Assembly (NCBI GenBank): GCA_022749755.1
Contig: CM040453.1
Location: 11,231,368-11,295,367 of the forward strand
Length of the DNA: 64,000 nucleotides
Direction of reading: 5' to 3'
Origin: Azadirachta indica
Lineage: Eukaryota; Streptophyta; Magnoliopsida; Sapindales; Meliaceae
Positions 1 to 11,144 of this stretch are shown in pieces (positions within the stretch are counted from its first letter, which is position 1; each line of letters starts with the position of its first letter). A program made the translations under genes and the position numbers. The notes under the pieces are model-generated. The model made no database searches. It worked only from the letters and a program-made list of their open reading frames with translations, and was not told where the DNA came from.

Positions 1-345
1 TGTTCGTTTCTACTGCTGCAAAATAGATCTAAAATACTCTTGCCAGTTCCTAACATTGTCACTTAGCCCCTCTTGTATCAGATTTTCAGATTTTTCCATT
101 GATTTTAGCTAGTCTTTTATGAATTTATAATTTCAATCTTGATGGATGATGTGGATTTGGGTCAAATTTAGGTTCTTACGGAGTTTAGGTCTAAACGGCT
201 CTTCATCATTAGATTCTTTCGTTAATTTTAGTTAATTTCTTATGAATTTACATTTTTCACTATTCATGAACAATCTAAATCCGACTTAGATTTTTTTTGG
301 TTAATTTTAGTAACTTTTTAGGAATTTAAAATGAAAAAAGTGACA
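1..345 (+). other. 3' flank of an upstream ankyrin-PGG unit (fifth copy, outside window)
   Basis: This stretch aligns by eye with the segments about 0.8-1.3 kb downstream of the PGG exons of the units in the window (near 20680-20850, 47340-47520 and 58280-58440). Shared features are the phrase about the Cys/TAG-rich 'cttgtatcagatt' stretch and 'gggtcaaattta'. It implies that another copy of the ankyrin gene ends shortly left of base 1. No coding sequence is present here. The similarity breaks off near 345, where a repeat begins. Confidence 0.7.
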
Positions 346-2425
346 ATCTAAATTCCATGTTATATATACTAATAATATAAGTAGGTTTCATATGCCCTAA
401 ATTTTACCAAGTAATTATTAATTAATAAGTGAAAGTGAGTATTTATTAAACACTCAAAATTATTTACACTATCAAAAATAAAGAAAAGTAAAACACTTTC
501 TAACATTTTTCTAACACTTTTCTTTCATTCCTAAAAATTTCATTTTAAATTATTAAAATACTATACGTGACAAGTACAACTTGTCTAACTTGAATGTAGA
601 CTAGCTTCCACGGATGATCGACACTAGTACATCTCAACTTTTAATAAACTTTTGATATAATATCAATATATTTATAATTATATTATTAAGAAAAGAGTAC
701 CCCATTTATTTTAAAACTTAGTAAAAATATATACTGTAAATATTATTTATAATTTATTATTTTACGAAAATTTAGAGATTAAAATGATAATAATCTGTCA
801 GTCAAACTAACCAATGTTTAAATCTAAAGATACCTTTACAATTTTTTTCAAATTTTAAAAGGTGTCTACCTACCTCTCAAATTCGATAAGAGTATTTGAC
901 GTTTTGTGAAACTTTAAGTGTCATGTGTTCATTTTTCTTTTAAAAGTATTGGCAAAGTTGAAAAATCAAGAAGGATTTTTTGCAGAAATTTAATGACAAT
1001 AATTAAAGGGAACATAATTTTAGGATCCTATTTCAATAAATATTTAATTAACTACGACAATGTTGTTATTTTTATTTTTTATTATACAAATTAACCATAA
1101 ATCTAAAAATTGATTATCTTAGATATTATGAAGAATTTTTAGTGTCTTCTTTCAATCTTATCATAAATCCTCAAATTGGCAAATCAACTTCTATATGAGG
1201 TTGTCTCAAAATGTTGTGAGGCAGTTTTTTTTTAATATTTAATTGGCTAAAGTTATTGATTTTAGGTAATTAAGTATATTTTTTTTAACTTAGCGATAAT
1301 TTTAAAACTTTTTCCTATTAAGTTAAAGTAAATGTTATACATTTTGACCAAATCTAAAAAATTTTATTATATATCTTTTCATAAATATATTTTAAACAAA
1401 ATAAAACAAACAAACCATTTAAATTTAAACATTCATAGCTATTCAAAATTTAGAATAACTAAAAATTTAGTCAAAAAAGTAAATGCGATAATAAATTTTT
1501 CAATCATCATTGTCCAAAAAAATTATTTCTAGTAGTTGACAGCAGTTATATATTTAATTGCAAAGAAATGTAGAGAAACAAATGAAGGTGGTATGATCCT
1601 ATCATTTTTTGTTTTGAAAAATTTTCAATTTTAGATGATTTTAGATAATAAATTATTTCAATCATTTTTTATTTGTCAAGGAAATGTTACAATCATAACT
1701 GATATGATTCTTTTAATCTGTCAAAAAAATGTTCTACCTCAATGCGCTGTCTATTTTAAGGCAGTTTGATGAGTTGTCCACAACATTTCAAATCTATCCT
1801 TTTAGTTTCTTAAGATCTATTTTCTTCTACCTTTGATTTTTTTTTTTAAAATTTCAACATCTTTTTAAAAATTGCAACATTCCCTCGTTCTCAGATTCAT
1901 ATATCCTCTAAAACAGTAAAAATAATCTTTCTAAACTTATATATGCATTTGTTAAAAAAGAATCAACAATTTTTTTAGAAAATTTTTTTCGTAATTTTAC
2001 TATTGAAGTGAGATTTGATTTATATTAGTATTATATTTTAGTAAAAGAAAATATTGGAAATATATATGTATATATATATGGCAAGGAACATATTACAAAT
2101 ATTCTTTAAAATTGTATCCAAAAATTGCAATGAACACAAATATATATGTATATATATAACCACTAATCATGTCAACATTGGGCTCCCCAATTTCGTCGTG
2201 CAAAGCCTAAAGTTGAAAGGGATGTGATGCTTATCACATTTCATTTTGCTCAATAATATATAGGCATATACATATATACATACATACACACACATATATA
2301 TATATATATAGTAATAATTTGTATGTGCTGTTGTAGTAATTTTAGATTATTAGGCTCTGCTATAAAAGATGTTTCAAAACTTGAAACACTAATTATCACT
2401 ACCTTTTACATATTAATAAAAAAGG
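343..2425. repeat. Long direct repeat, copy A1 (~2.1 kb)
   Basis: This segment and 3118-5225 are colinear diverged copies. Matching landmarks are 'ctatacgtgacaagtac' (561 and 3334), 'gcaaagaaatg' (about 1560 and 4319) and 'gatgtgatgcttatcacat' (2221 and 5038). The offset grows from about 2773 to 2817 bases through small indels. No convincing ORF or protein domain is seen. The pair could be a tandem duplication or the LTRs of a small non-coding element. It contains TA-rich microsatellite runs near 2060-2160 and 2280-2310. Confidence 0.75.
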
Positions 2426-3117
2426 ATAATGACAGATACTCCTGACGTTTGGTCTAATATGCAGATACTCTCCTAATATTTAAAAAAATAGGCAGATGCC
2501 TCTCTTAACTTTTACTTTTGTTAGTTGATCAGTTAATTTATTATCATTTGTATCTCTAAACTTTTATATAAAAAAATAATATAATATATATTTTATTTAA
2601 AAATAATAATTTAATCCATTTTTCAATATTTTTTACGATATATATATTTTTTAATTATAATAATTTAGTTTCTATTTAATATTTTTCACAATATACTCAA
2701 GATTAAAAAAATTATTTAATTTTTTATTTTAATAAAAAATTAAAAAATATTATTAAAAAATGTAAACAATGAGTTAATCTCATAAACGTATTCCATGCAT
2801 TATATTGTATCATATTAGGTTAATTGGATTATATTGTTAGGTATTAGTGTATATTATATTGAAGTACTATTCTATACAATTATTATAATGTGTTCTCTTG
2901 TATATGACAATATTAGGGTGTATTCTTACTTTTAATTAAAAAGTAAAAAAAACAATTCAATTTTCACACTAACTTGAAAATATTAAACTAATATAATATA
3001 AAGAATATATCAATACTGCAATACAAAATTATAATAACTATATAATATTAAAATAATATAAATATTAATGTTAACAACATTAGTAAAATAGAGTAATAAG
3101 TCACATTACATAATTTT
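2426..3117. other. Spacer between the two long direct repeats
   Basis: About 0.7 kb of very AT-rich DNA separates repeats A1 and A2. It contains phrases about 'gatactcc/gcagatac' repeated close together (2435-2500) but no ORF, RNA gene or recognisable transposon end. If A1 and A2 were LTRs this would be the internal region. I see neither a primer binding site nor a polypurine tract that would prove that. Confidence 0.5.
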
Positions 3118-4933
3118 GACAATCGTTCCATGTTATATATACTAATAATATAAGTAGGTTTCAAATGCCCTAAATTTTGCTAAGTAATTATTAAATAATA
3201 AATAAAAGTGAGTATTTATTAAACACTCAAAATTATTACACTTTCAAAATTAAAGAAAAAATACAACACTTTCTAACATTTTTCTAACACTTTTCTTTTA
3301 TTCCTAAAAGTTTCATTTTAAATTATTAAAATACTATACGTGACAAGTACAACTTTTCTAACTTGGATACAGGCTAGCTTTCATGGACGATGCAGCACAA
3401 GTACATCTCAGACTTTTAATAAACTTTTGATTTAATATCAATATGTTTATAATTATATTATTAAGAAAAAAAGTACTCTATTTATTTTTAAAATATTAGC
3501 AAAATCATATATTATAAATATTAATTATAATTTGTTATTTTATTAAAATTTAGAGATTAAGATGATAATAATCTATAGTTAAACTCATAAACGTTTAGAT
3601 CGAAGGGTATCTTCACAGTTTTTAAAATTTCGGAGGATGTCTACCTATTCCTCAAATTCAGGAAGAGTATTTGACGTTTCTCAAAACTTTAGGGGCCATG
3701 TGTTAATTTTGCTTTTAAAAATATTAGCAAAGTCGCAAAATCCAAAAGGTTTCTTTACAAAAAATAGACAAAACTGAAAACAATTAAAAAGAAAATAATT
3801 TAGGATCCAATTTCCATTAATGTTTAATCAATTATGACAAGGGTATTATTTTTATTTTTTATTACATAAAGTAACAATAAATCTTAAAATTGATTATCTT
3901 AGATATTATGAAGAATTCTCAGTATCTTTTTTTGATCTTATCATATATCCTCAAATTGGCAAATCAACTTTTGTATATATATTGTTAACTTGTCTCAAAA
4001 TGTTGTGAGGCAGGGTCTTTTTTCTTTTAATGTTTAATTGGCTAAATTTATCAATTTTAGATAATTAAATATATTTTTTAACTTAATGATAATTTTAAAT
4101 TTCTTTAACTAAGCAAATATACTTTTTGAGAAAATTTAGAAAATTTAAGTAATTTTATTATATATCTTTTCATAAATATATTTCAAACAAAATAAAACAA
4201 ACTATTTAAAATAATTAAAAATTCAGTCAAAAAACAAATGCCAAAATAAAATTTTCGTTCATCATTGTCCAAAAAAAAAAAGAATTTCTGGTAGTTGATA
4301 GCAGTTATATATTTAAATGCAAAGAAATGCGGAGAAACAAGCGAAGGTGGTATGATCCTAATCTTTTTTTGTTTTGAAAATTTTTTAATTTTAGATGATT
4401 TTAGTTAATAAATCATTTCAATCAGATTTTATTTGTCAAATAAATATGTTATGAGTCATGATCGATAAGATTCTTTTAGTCTGTCAAAAAATGTTCTACC
4501 TCAATGTGCTGTCTATTTTAAAGCGGTTTGATGAGTTGTCCGCAACATTTCAAATCTATCTTTTTAATTCAGCTAAAATCAATTTTCTTCTACCTTTATG
4601 TTTTTTTCTTAGTTCCAATGTCTTTTTAAAAAATTGCAAACATTCCCTCGTTCTCAAATTTAAATATTCTCTATGACAGCGTAAATAATCTTTCTAATCT
4701 TATAGAAGCATTTCAAAAAAATCAACAATCTTTTAGAAAAGATTTTTCTCGTAGTGAGGCTTGATTTATATTAAACATTATTACAAATATGAATGGTAAA
4801 AGAAAATATTAGAAAAAGAAAATATATGAATGGTAACCAACATATTACAAATATGCTTTAAAAATGTGACCTAAAAAAGGCAATTAACACAAAGGTATTC
4901 ATCCCCCCCCCCCCCCCCCCCCCCCCCCCTCTC

Positions 4934-4984
<51 letters not shown>

Positions 4985-5225
4985 TCACTAATCATGTTAA
5001 CAAATTGGCTCCCCAATTTCCTCTTAAAGTTGAAAGGGATGTGATGCTTATCACATTCATTATGCTCATCAATAATAAATAAACATGTGTATACAGAGAG
5101 AAACAATTTGTATATGTACCAATAATTTGTATTTGCCCTGTAGTAATTTTAGATTATTTAGTCTCCAATGCAAGGTGTTTCAAAACTCTAATTATCTCTA
5201 TCTTTTACATATTAATAAAATTTTA
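3118..5225. repeat. Long direct repeat, copy A2 (~2.1 kb)
   Basis: Second copy of the 343-2425 repeat in the same orientation. It differs by scattered substitutions and indels and by a microsatellite expansion near 4903-4985. The short ORF at 4458-4676 has a non-open counterpart in A1, so I do not regard it as a gene. Confidence 0.75.
4903..4985. repeat. Compound microsatellite: C27, then (CT)n, then (AT)n
   Basis: Twenty-seven consecutive C residues (4903-4929) run into about 20 CT dinucleotides with one CG interruption (4930-4968), and then into AT repeats up to about 4985. The equivalent position of copy A1 (near 2130-2160) has only TA-rich sequence, so the C and CT tracts arose after the duplication. 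Confidence 0.9.
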
Positions 5226-6397
5226 TGTTTCTCTTAAATTTAGTGTTTCACTTTTATCTGTACGCTTTGGCTTCATAGGAATAATTTTATATAGAACCAA
5301 ATTATATCGTCACTCCACTCATCTCCCATTCGATTGTGCAGCTAATTTTTTCACAAAAATTTTCTGCAATGAATTTCATCAGATGAGCAAGAATCTTTGC
5401 AAGTCAGAGCAACCGTGAAAGCAAGAATTAGTTAAAAAATCAGATCTTAAATTACGGAAAATCAGATTGACTCGAAAATATATTACTGCGTGTACGTACG
5501 AGCGAGCAGGTTTCTATGTATCAAAAATTTTAACTGGAGAACTTTAAATACCATATAATCAAATTAATTTTCAACTTTTAACTTGTGCACCTGATCAGAA
5601 TTATTACAATTTATCGATCAAAGCAAAATGGCAACCTTTTTGTATTTAAAAGAATGAGAATCAGAGGAAAGATCGAACGTTGTCAGATCAAAGTCATACA
5701 AAGAACGTCAGCTAGCGAAATATATATTAATTAATTGATTTTATGTATAAACTACGTATGGTTTTTAAGCAAAAGCTTATTGAGATCAAGTGATGAAAAT
5801 AAGAAGCAGGTTTTCTTCAGTGAGACTGAATGCAGAGAGTGGGTGTCTGTGAATTGGATTCCAAATTAAAATACTTTGATTTGGCAATCTAATCTCAAGG
5901 GTGACCCACCTCTCTAAACATGTTAATTTCCTCATAAAAATTTCATAGTTGGACATTCATGATGTACAGTGCACCACGCGGTGATATTCATAGGTATTAA
6001 AAAAAAATAATATTTTACATTCAAGTTCATATAGGTTTAGCCGCCCCAATTTTAAATTAAAAATTAAGAATAATATTCAATGTTTTCTTACCGACAACAA
6101 ACAGTGTGCCCCACTATGTAATAATTGAGATATTAAGACAAAACAAAACAGTGAGCGTAAGTGAAGTATTCTTGAGATCTAATCTACTAAGAGCAAAGAC
6201 AGTTGATTTGAGGATGGGGAGAGGTGGAGCCTTCGATTCTTGTTGTTTTGCAGAAAAAAACTAAAAAGAAAGCTGTAAAGAGAAATGAAGGAGAGAAAGA
6301 GAAGTCTTCAATTCAATTTGCTTCCTTAGACAATGTTTTCTTTTTAAGACTACTGCAACAAGACGGATAGAATAAACTATATGCATTTTATTTATTA
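5226..6397. other. Intergenic, nothing recognised
   Basis: About 1.2 kb without a convincing ORF, RNA gene or transposon terminus. Base composition is slightly less AT-rich than the repeats on the left. No similarity to the ankyrin units was noticed by eye. Confidence 0.4.
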
Positions 6398-6620
6398 TTG
6401 AGCATAACGGATGTGATAAGAATCACATCCTTTTCACCTTTAAGTTTTCCACGAGGAAATTGGAGAGCTAATTGTTGACATGATGTATATATATACACAC
6501 ACACGTATGAATTTCTTTGTTCATTGCCTTTGCTGGGTAACATTTCCAAAGAATATTTGAAATATGTTCCCTACCGACCATTCATATATTTTCTTTTTCT
6601 AATATTTTTAGAAAATATAG
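6398..6620 (-). repeat. Inverted partial copy of the A1/A2 repeat
   Basis: Read on the minus strand, this segment matches the right-hand part of A1 (about 2040-2270) and A2 (about 4790-5065). The shared blocks are the palindromic 'gatgtgataag..cacatcc' box, the 'gaggaaattgg' box, the 'ttgacatgat' box and the following TA/CA run. The right end abuts promoter-like sequence shared with 38640-38760. Confidence 0.6.
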
Positions 6621-6644
6621 CATTCACATTTGATATCGTCAAGC

Positions 6645-7510
6645 TATTGGGTTGGGTTTCCTCCTATTTAAAGATGGCCCAAATTTTCTCTTCAATAGTA
6701 ACTAAACCCAATTAACTCAAGGGCATTTTAGTCTTTTCTCAAGTAAGGTTTAGTGTTTAATTTGCTACAATATATATATGTCTTAAGAAGAGAGAGAAGG
6801 TACTGTTCATCACATAGATAGAAAGAGAGAGGCGGCACTGTTCATCGTCTAGAGAGAGAGGCGGCACTGTTCATCGTCTAGAGAGAGAAAGTAGTACTGT
6901 TCATCTCCTTGAGAGAGGCGGTTACTGTTTACGAGAGAGAGAGAGGTAGAACAGTAAACTCGGGGACAGTTTTTGATCAAGTGGCTAATCGAAAGTCGAT
7001 TCGTGATCCGATTGAGCTGAAATTTTACCAGCAGCTTCCTAACTCAGAAGACTAAATTCTGAACGGTGGAGATCAGATTTGGAGCTCCCTTCCTCCAGAT
7101 TTCGTGGTTGAAAGTTAGGCCACCATTATGGTGATGTTTTTCTTGAACTCTCTCTAATTTTTTTGTGAAACTTGATTATTTGCCAAGATTGTGTGATCTT
7201 GAGAATATTATGGATGTGTACCTCTAGTTCTAATTAGAGAGAAATTGTATATTTTCATTATTTGATTATAGTGGAAACTTTTTTAGGTGGATTACGGTCC
7301 AGTGGTTTTTACTCCTCACATTGGGGAGGTTTTTCACGTTAAAGTTGATTGTGTTATGGTTGTTTTGTTGATGACGTGGTTGCTGTTCAAGAATTGATTT
7401 TGTGCCAAAGATTGTTGCTCTATTTGTTTGTTTCCTATTAGGTTTACGCAAGAGGGGATAAAGTAATTATTATACTTCTGCAAATTGGTTTATATTAGTT
7501 TATCCCAACA
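6645..7510. mobile_element. Solo LTR, copia-like
   Basis: The segment ends in CCCAACA and starts TATTGGG, one transition away from the expected inverted TGTTGGG. It is flanked by the 5-bp direct repeat CAAGC (6640-6644 and 7511-7515). Comparing with 38640-38760 shows the same host sequence without the insertion. The interior contains a tandem array of 'ggcactgttcatcgtctaga' units (about 6800-6950) and a 3' part that strongly resembles plant copia LTR/leader sequence. No internal coding region or second LTR is present, so it is a solo LTR. The superfamily is from recognition, not a search. Confidence 0.75.
6800..6950. repeat. Short tandem repeats inside the solo LTR
   Basis: Four to five imperfect ~30-base units share 'actgttcatc' followed by a GA-rich tail. 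They lie in the left third of the LTR, where enhancer repeats are common in retroelement U3 regions. A regulatory role is inference. Confidence 0.6.
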
Positions 7511-7660
7511 CAAGCTCCCTACATAACTCAACCTTGTCGCCTTTTTTATTGTCAGTTTCCAGTTTCTGTTCACGTCATTATTCAGCTGTCTTCTCTGTAA
7601 CTAATGAATACTATTTAAAGAAATTAATTAAGCGTTCATAACTTCATTATATTATTTTCT
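7511..7660 (+). promoter_or_regulatory. Extra copy of ankyrin-gene promoter/leader sequence
   Basis: Together with 6620-6644 this region matches the segments just upstream of the 5' UTR exons at 9250-9400, 38640-38760 and 40185-40300, with a 'ccttgtcgcc' box and a pyrimidine-rich stretch. It appears to be a decayed duplicate of the promoter region, split by the solo LTR. No downstream UTR exon with a good donor was found before 9.4 kb. Confidence 0.45.
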
Positions 7661-9240
7661 TTTCACCTAACAGTATTTTAAAGAAAAAAAAATCTTTAAA
7701 TATTACCAAGTCGGTGACTATTAATTTACCCGTTTTAGCATTTAAGTTCTTTATGGCAATGCCTGGCAAAAAGTTGAGTTAGTAGAAAAGCAAATTATAC
7801 TTAGGTATTAGGGAGAGATGGCAATGGGTTACGGCTGGAGAATGGGGATCCCCATCTTTGATTGTATCTCCATACCAGCTTATAGGTGTGGTGTGAGTGT
7901 GGGTGTGGGTGTGGGTTAGAGATAATAATGGATGAGATATGTACGAGTACCTTAATATTTATATCTATATCTTAAAAAATATTTTATTATTATATTCATA
8001 TTGCATCGATAGTGGATATTAAATATAATGTGTGTATCATCATAAAAAAGTTATATCGATATTCGTATTCTAATAGATATCTTATGAATATATTTATATA
8101 TTAATAAAAATAAACTTTTAAAAAATTTAAATTAATAATTTGATTTCAATGTGTCACAAGTTAATATGCCATGTTAAAAAATTAAATTAAAAATTAATGT
8201 CATATAATTAAAATCTTAAAAAATACATATAATTCTAATAATATAAAATTTTAATTCAATAATATAATAATACATAAAATTGTAAAAACTTTATAAAAAA
8301 AAAAAAATTATGAAAAACTCCTCCAATCAAACTAAAATATTAAAAGTTAAGATCTAAAAATTTATAAAATACTATTAAACTTCAAAAAAAAAGAATTAAT
8401 TAATAAGAATAATAAATAATACAAACTAATTTTTTAAGAAAATAAACATGATAAGTTGCAACCTATTAAGAAGACTAATGTGCAGTTGTTTATGTATAAT
8501 ATCATCAAAAATCAATTAACCTAATTAATTATTTCAAAAATTGAAGACAAAATTTTATATATGTCATGTGAAGCAAACATAAAATTGTCAAATTTAAAAT
8601 TGATTAATTAATTAAAATTTTTCAATATTTAAAAGTGTTTTTGGTAGTGTTAAAAATTTTAAATACATGACTTAAGCCTAAGAGTATAGATAGAAACTAA
8701 GTATAAAACAAGAGTTTAAGACATGAGTTAAAATTTATTATATTTTACTTTTTCATTTTTTAGTATAAAACGACGTTAATTTGATAACAGATTTTTTGAA
8801 AAAAAAGGTAATGAATATCGTATGTGAATTTTTTAAAATATATGTATCTATACTATACTTTAAAATAGATCCTGTATATATTTTTCATATTTGTGCTATA
8901 TTTGATTTTATGCTTGCTGTATTTTTATTATTAGAATAGAATATGGACAAATATATCCATAAAACCGGATATCATTGTCATCCCTAATGTGGCTGTGGCT
9001 GTGGCTGTGGCTGTGGGTGCTTATATAATCTTAATTAAAAATTTTTTAAAATTAGAAATTCTATTCAGAACTTAATTGATTAAAGTGAAAAATTTTAAAT
9101 TTTGATATTCATTTGTCAAATAAAATGGATATATGTTTAATTTATCTTAAAAAATTTCGAATTTATTACGGTGAGACTAAATTGTCATAATTTATAAACT
9201 ACTATCTAAATTGTCAAATCTTCTGAAGTTTAGGATATAA
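7661..9240. other. Intergenic; G/T microsatellites, possible small transposon
   Basis: Highly AT-rich DNA. It contains GTGTGG repeats (about 7886-7916) and TGTGGC repeats (about 8988-9017). The left part carries 'gatggcaatggg' (near 7816) and the right part 'attgtcatcccta' (ends 8983), resembling the hAT-like termini at 10585-11136. I found no matching target duplication, so I do not call an element. No gene is seen. Confidence 0.4.
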
Positions 9241-9399
9241 CTGTTATTATACGAAAAAGGATAGCAATCACTGTTTGTCGACCAAGCCGACCCCCACCGC
9301 AAAGAAAAATTCAGGCTTGTCACTTCTTCACTTCACGTCAGTCTCTGTCTCCTCACTCCTCTATAATTAGATTAGAAAAGTCTGGGTGTTGGGTCAATA

Positions 9400-9545
9400 A
9401 AACTTCTGGAACAATCAAGACATTATCATTCTCTCCTCAATTATCTAAACACAATCCTCTTCTTCCTTCTTATCATTAATTCTTGTGTATTGTATTGTCG
9501 CTCAAACCTGTCTTTCTTTCCAAATTTTCATTTGGAGTTGCAAAG
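9400..9545 (+). other. 5' UTR exon of ankyrin unit 1
   Basis: This exon ends at a consensus donor, AAAG|GTACGTA (GT at 9546). It is closely matched by the leader exon of unit 3 (ending 40461), including the pyrimidine-rich 'cctcttcttccttct' and the 'tgtattgtattgtcgctcaa' stretch. It contains no ATG leading into the coding frame. The transcription start is not visible; a TATA-like 'ctctataatta' lies at about 9359-9370. The start coordinate is therefore approximate. Confidence 0.55.
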
Positions 9546-10099
9546 GTACGTATGGTAAAAGTACATGGCTTAGAGTACTTTCATTTGTCTTCTTTTATTA
9601 TTATTAGATTACTTGTTAAATTAGTTGCTATTTAAGAAAAATAGTTGGTTTTCTTCTTATATAAGGCGATCAACTACCATCCAAAATCTAATATCAGTTT
9701 TTTTTTAATCAAAATCTCAAAAATTAAAGGAAATTTTTTAAAAATAATCTCATTTTACATTTAATTTATCAAATTAACCATATCTTAAATCTAAAATAGT
9801 TATTGATTGTTGTCTAACATTGTCGAATCATCATAAATATCATTAATTTTTAATTATGTTTTTATGTAATTAAATATGAGGTAAATAAAAGTAACTAAAA
9901 GAAAAGAATAATGGTATTTAAGTTTAAGTGATTTTATTTCCTAATTAAAATTGAAATTAAATAATTTTTCTTAAAATTAATTTTAATTAGAATTTGAAAA
10001 TTTATATGTGTGATGATAAAATTACTTGTTTTCAAAATTTGGTTACACAAATCCATTTTTATCCATTCTAACAACTCTTGTATTGTATAATTTTTATAG

Positions 10100-10210
10100 A
10101 TTTAAAGAAGATAATGGCATCCACCGACAATAAAGAAGATTATGGTGCTAAAGGAAATGAATCAAGACAACATGAAATTCAAATTGCTCCTCCATCACCT
10201 GTAGCACATG
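10100..10210 (+). CDS. Unit 1, first coding exon (N-terminal motif exon)
   Basis: Acceptor TATAG|ATTTAAAG and donor CATG|GTATAT bound this exon. Translation starts MASTDNKED and continues with SRQHEIQIAPPSP, a motif found in every unit. The exon ends in phase 1, which suits the next motif exon as well as the ankyrin exon, so any number of these exons can be strung together without breaking the frame. Confidence 0.7.
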
Positions 10211-10584
10211 GTATATAGTTTGCTATTATAAATTTCTCTTTTATCCTTATATTTCGAATTATGTATGCATGTTTATAAAATACTTATAAAATTTTACAAA
10301 AATAATAAAAGGATATAATAGTATTCTTTAACTTTTTGAGAAATGGCACATGCCGTGGAATTTTAAAGTGCATTAGTTACTCCTGATTTTTGAGAAAATA
10401 AAAAGATATTTCTCCAATTAACTTGCTTGCTTCCTTAACATAATATTATTTTAATTTCTAAACTTTAGTAAAATAATAAAATAGAATATACTTTTTTCAT
10501 AATTAACAATTTAGTCCCATTGTTTGAAATATATTAAGGACTAAAATTTTAAACTTAAAAAAATTTATTTTATTTTATTATTTT

Positions 10585-11136
10585 TAGTGGTGACAATATG
10601 TATAAACAAATTGTATTCATGTTGTGACATTAGTGAGTGAAAAAAAATTCAATCAACATGAATCTGATTCATTTATTAGTCATGTTAAAAATTCAAATAT
10701 AGACACAAATTATTTATTAAGTGACACGACTATGATGCATTTAGATGTAATTAATAAATAGGTAAATTATTCGTGTTAGGATACGATTTGTTTAGATATA
10801 ATTATTTGTTTAAACATTATTATTTATTTAGATGCAATTATTCGTTTAGACAAGATTAAATAAAATTAGAGTTTTCAATTTTTTTTTGTTTATATATTGA
10901 GTTTGTTTGGATATTGGGTTTGGGGTAGGTAATATAAACCTTTTTTTTAAATTTTAATATTTTAAAAATATAATAAAATTAATAATAATTTTAAATGAAT
11001 CATAAACGTGTCTTAAATGAATAATTGAGTTAAGAAAATCAAATATGAATACAGTATAATTATTCGTATCAATTTTTTTAATTCAAATTCATTTAATTTC
11101 ATCGAATTTGTGTTGTGATCCAAATTGTCATCCCTA
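10585..11136. mobile_element. hAT-type MITE in intron 2 of unit 1
   Basis: Terminal inverted repeats are TAGTGGTGACAAT on the left and, read inward from the right, TAGGGATGACAAT. A perfect 8-bp target duplication ATTATTTT lies at 10577-10584 and 11137-11144, as is typical for hAT transposons. The 552-bp interior is AT-rich with no ORF, so the element is non-autonomous. Confidence 0.8.
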
Positions 11137-11144
11137 ATTATTTT

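Noticed and set aside
4458..4676. 72-codon ORF in repeat A2
   Set aside because: The colinear sequence in A1 is interrupted, so it is not under coding constraint.
7809..8983. Possible 1.2-kb hAT-like element between 'tagggagagatggcaatgg' and 'cattgtcatcccta'
   Set aside because: Ends resemble hAT MITE ends, but no 8-bp target duplication was found and the left tip has an extra GA.
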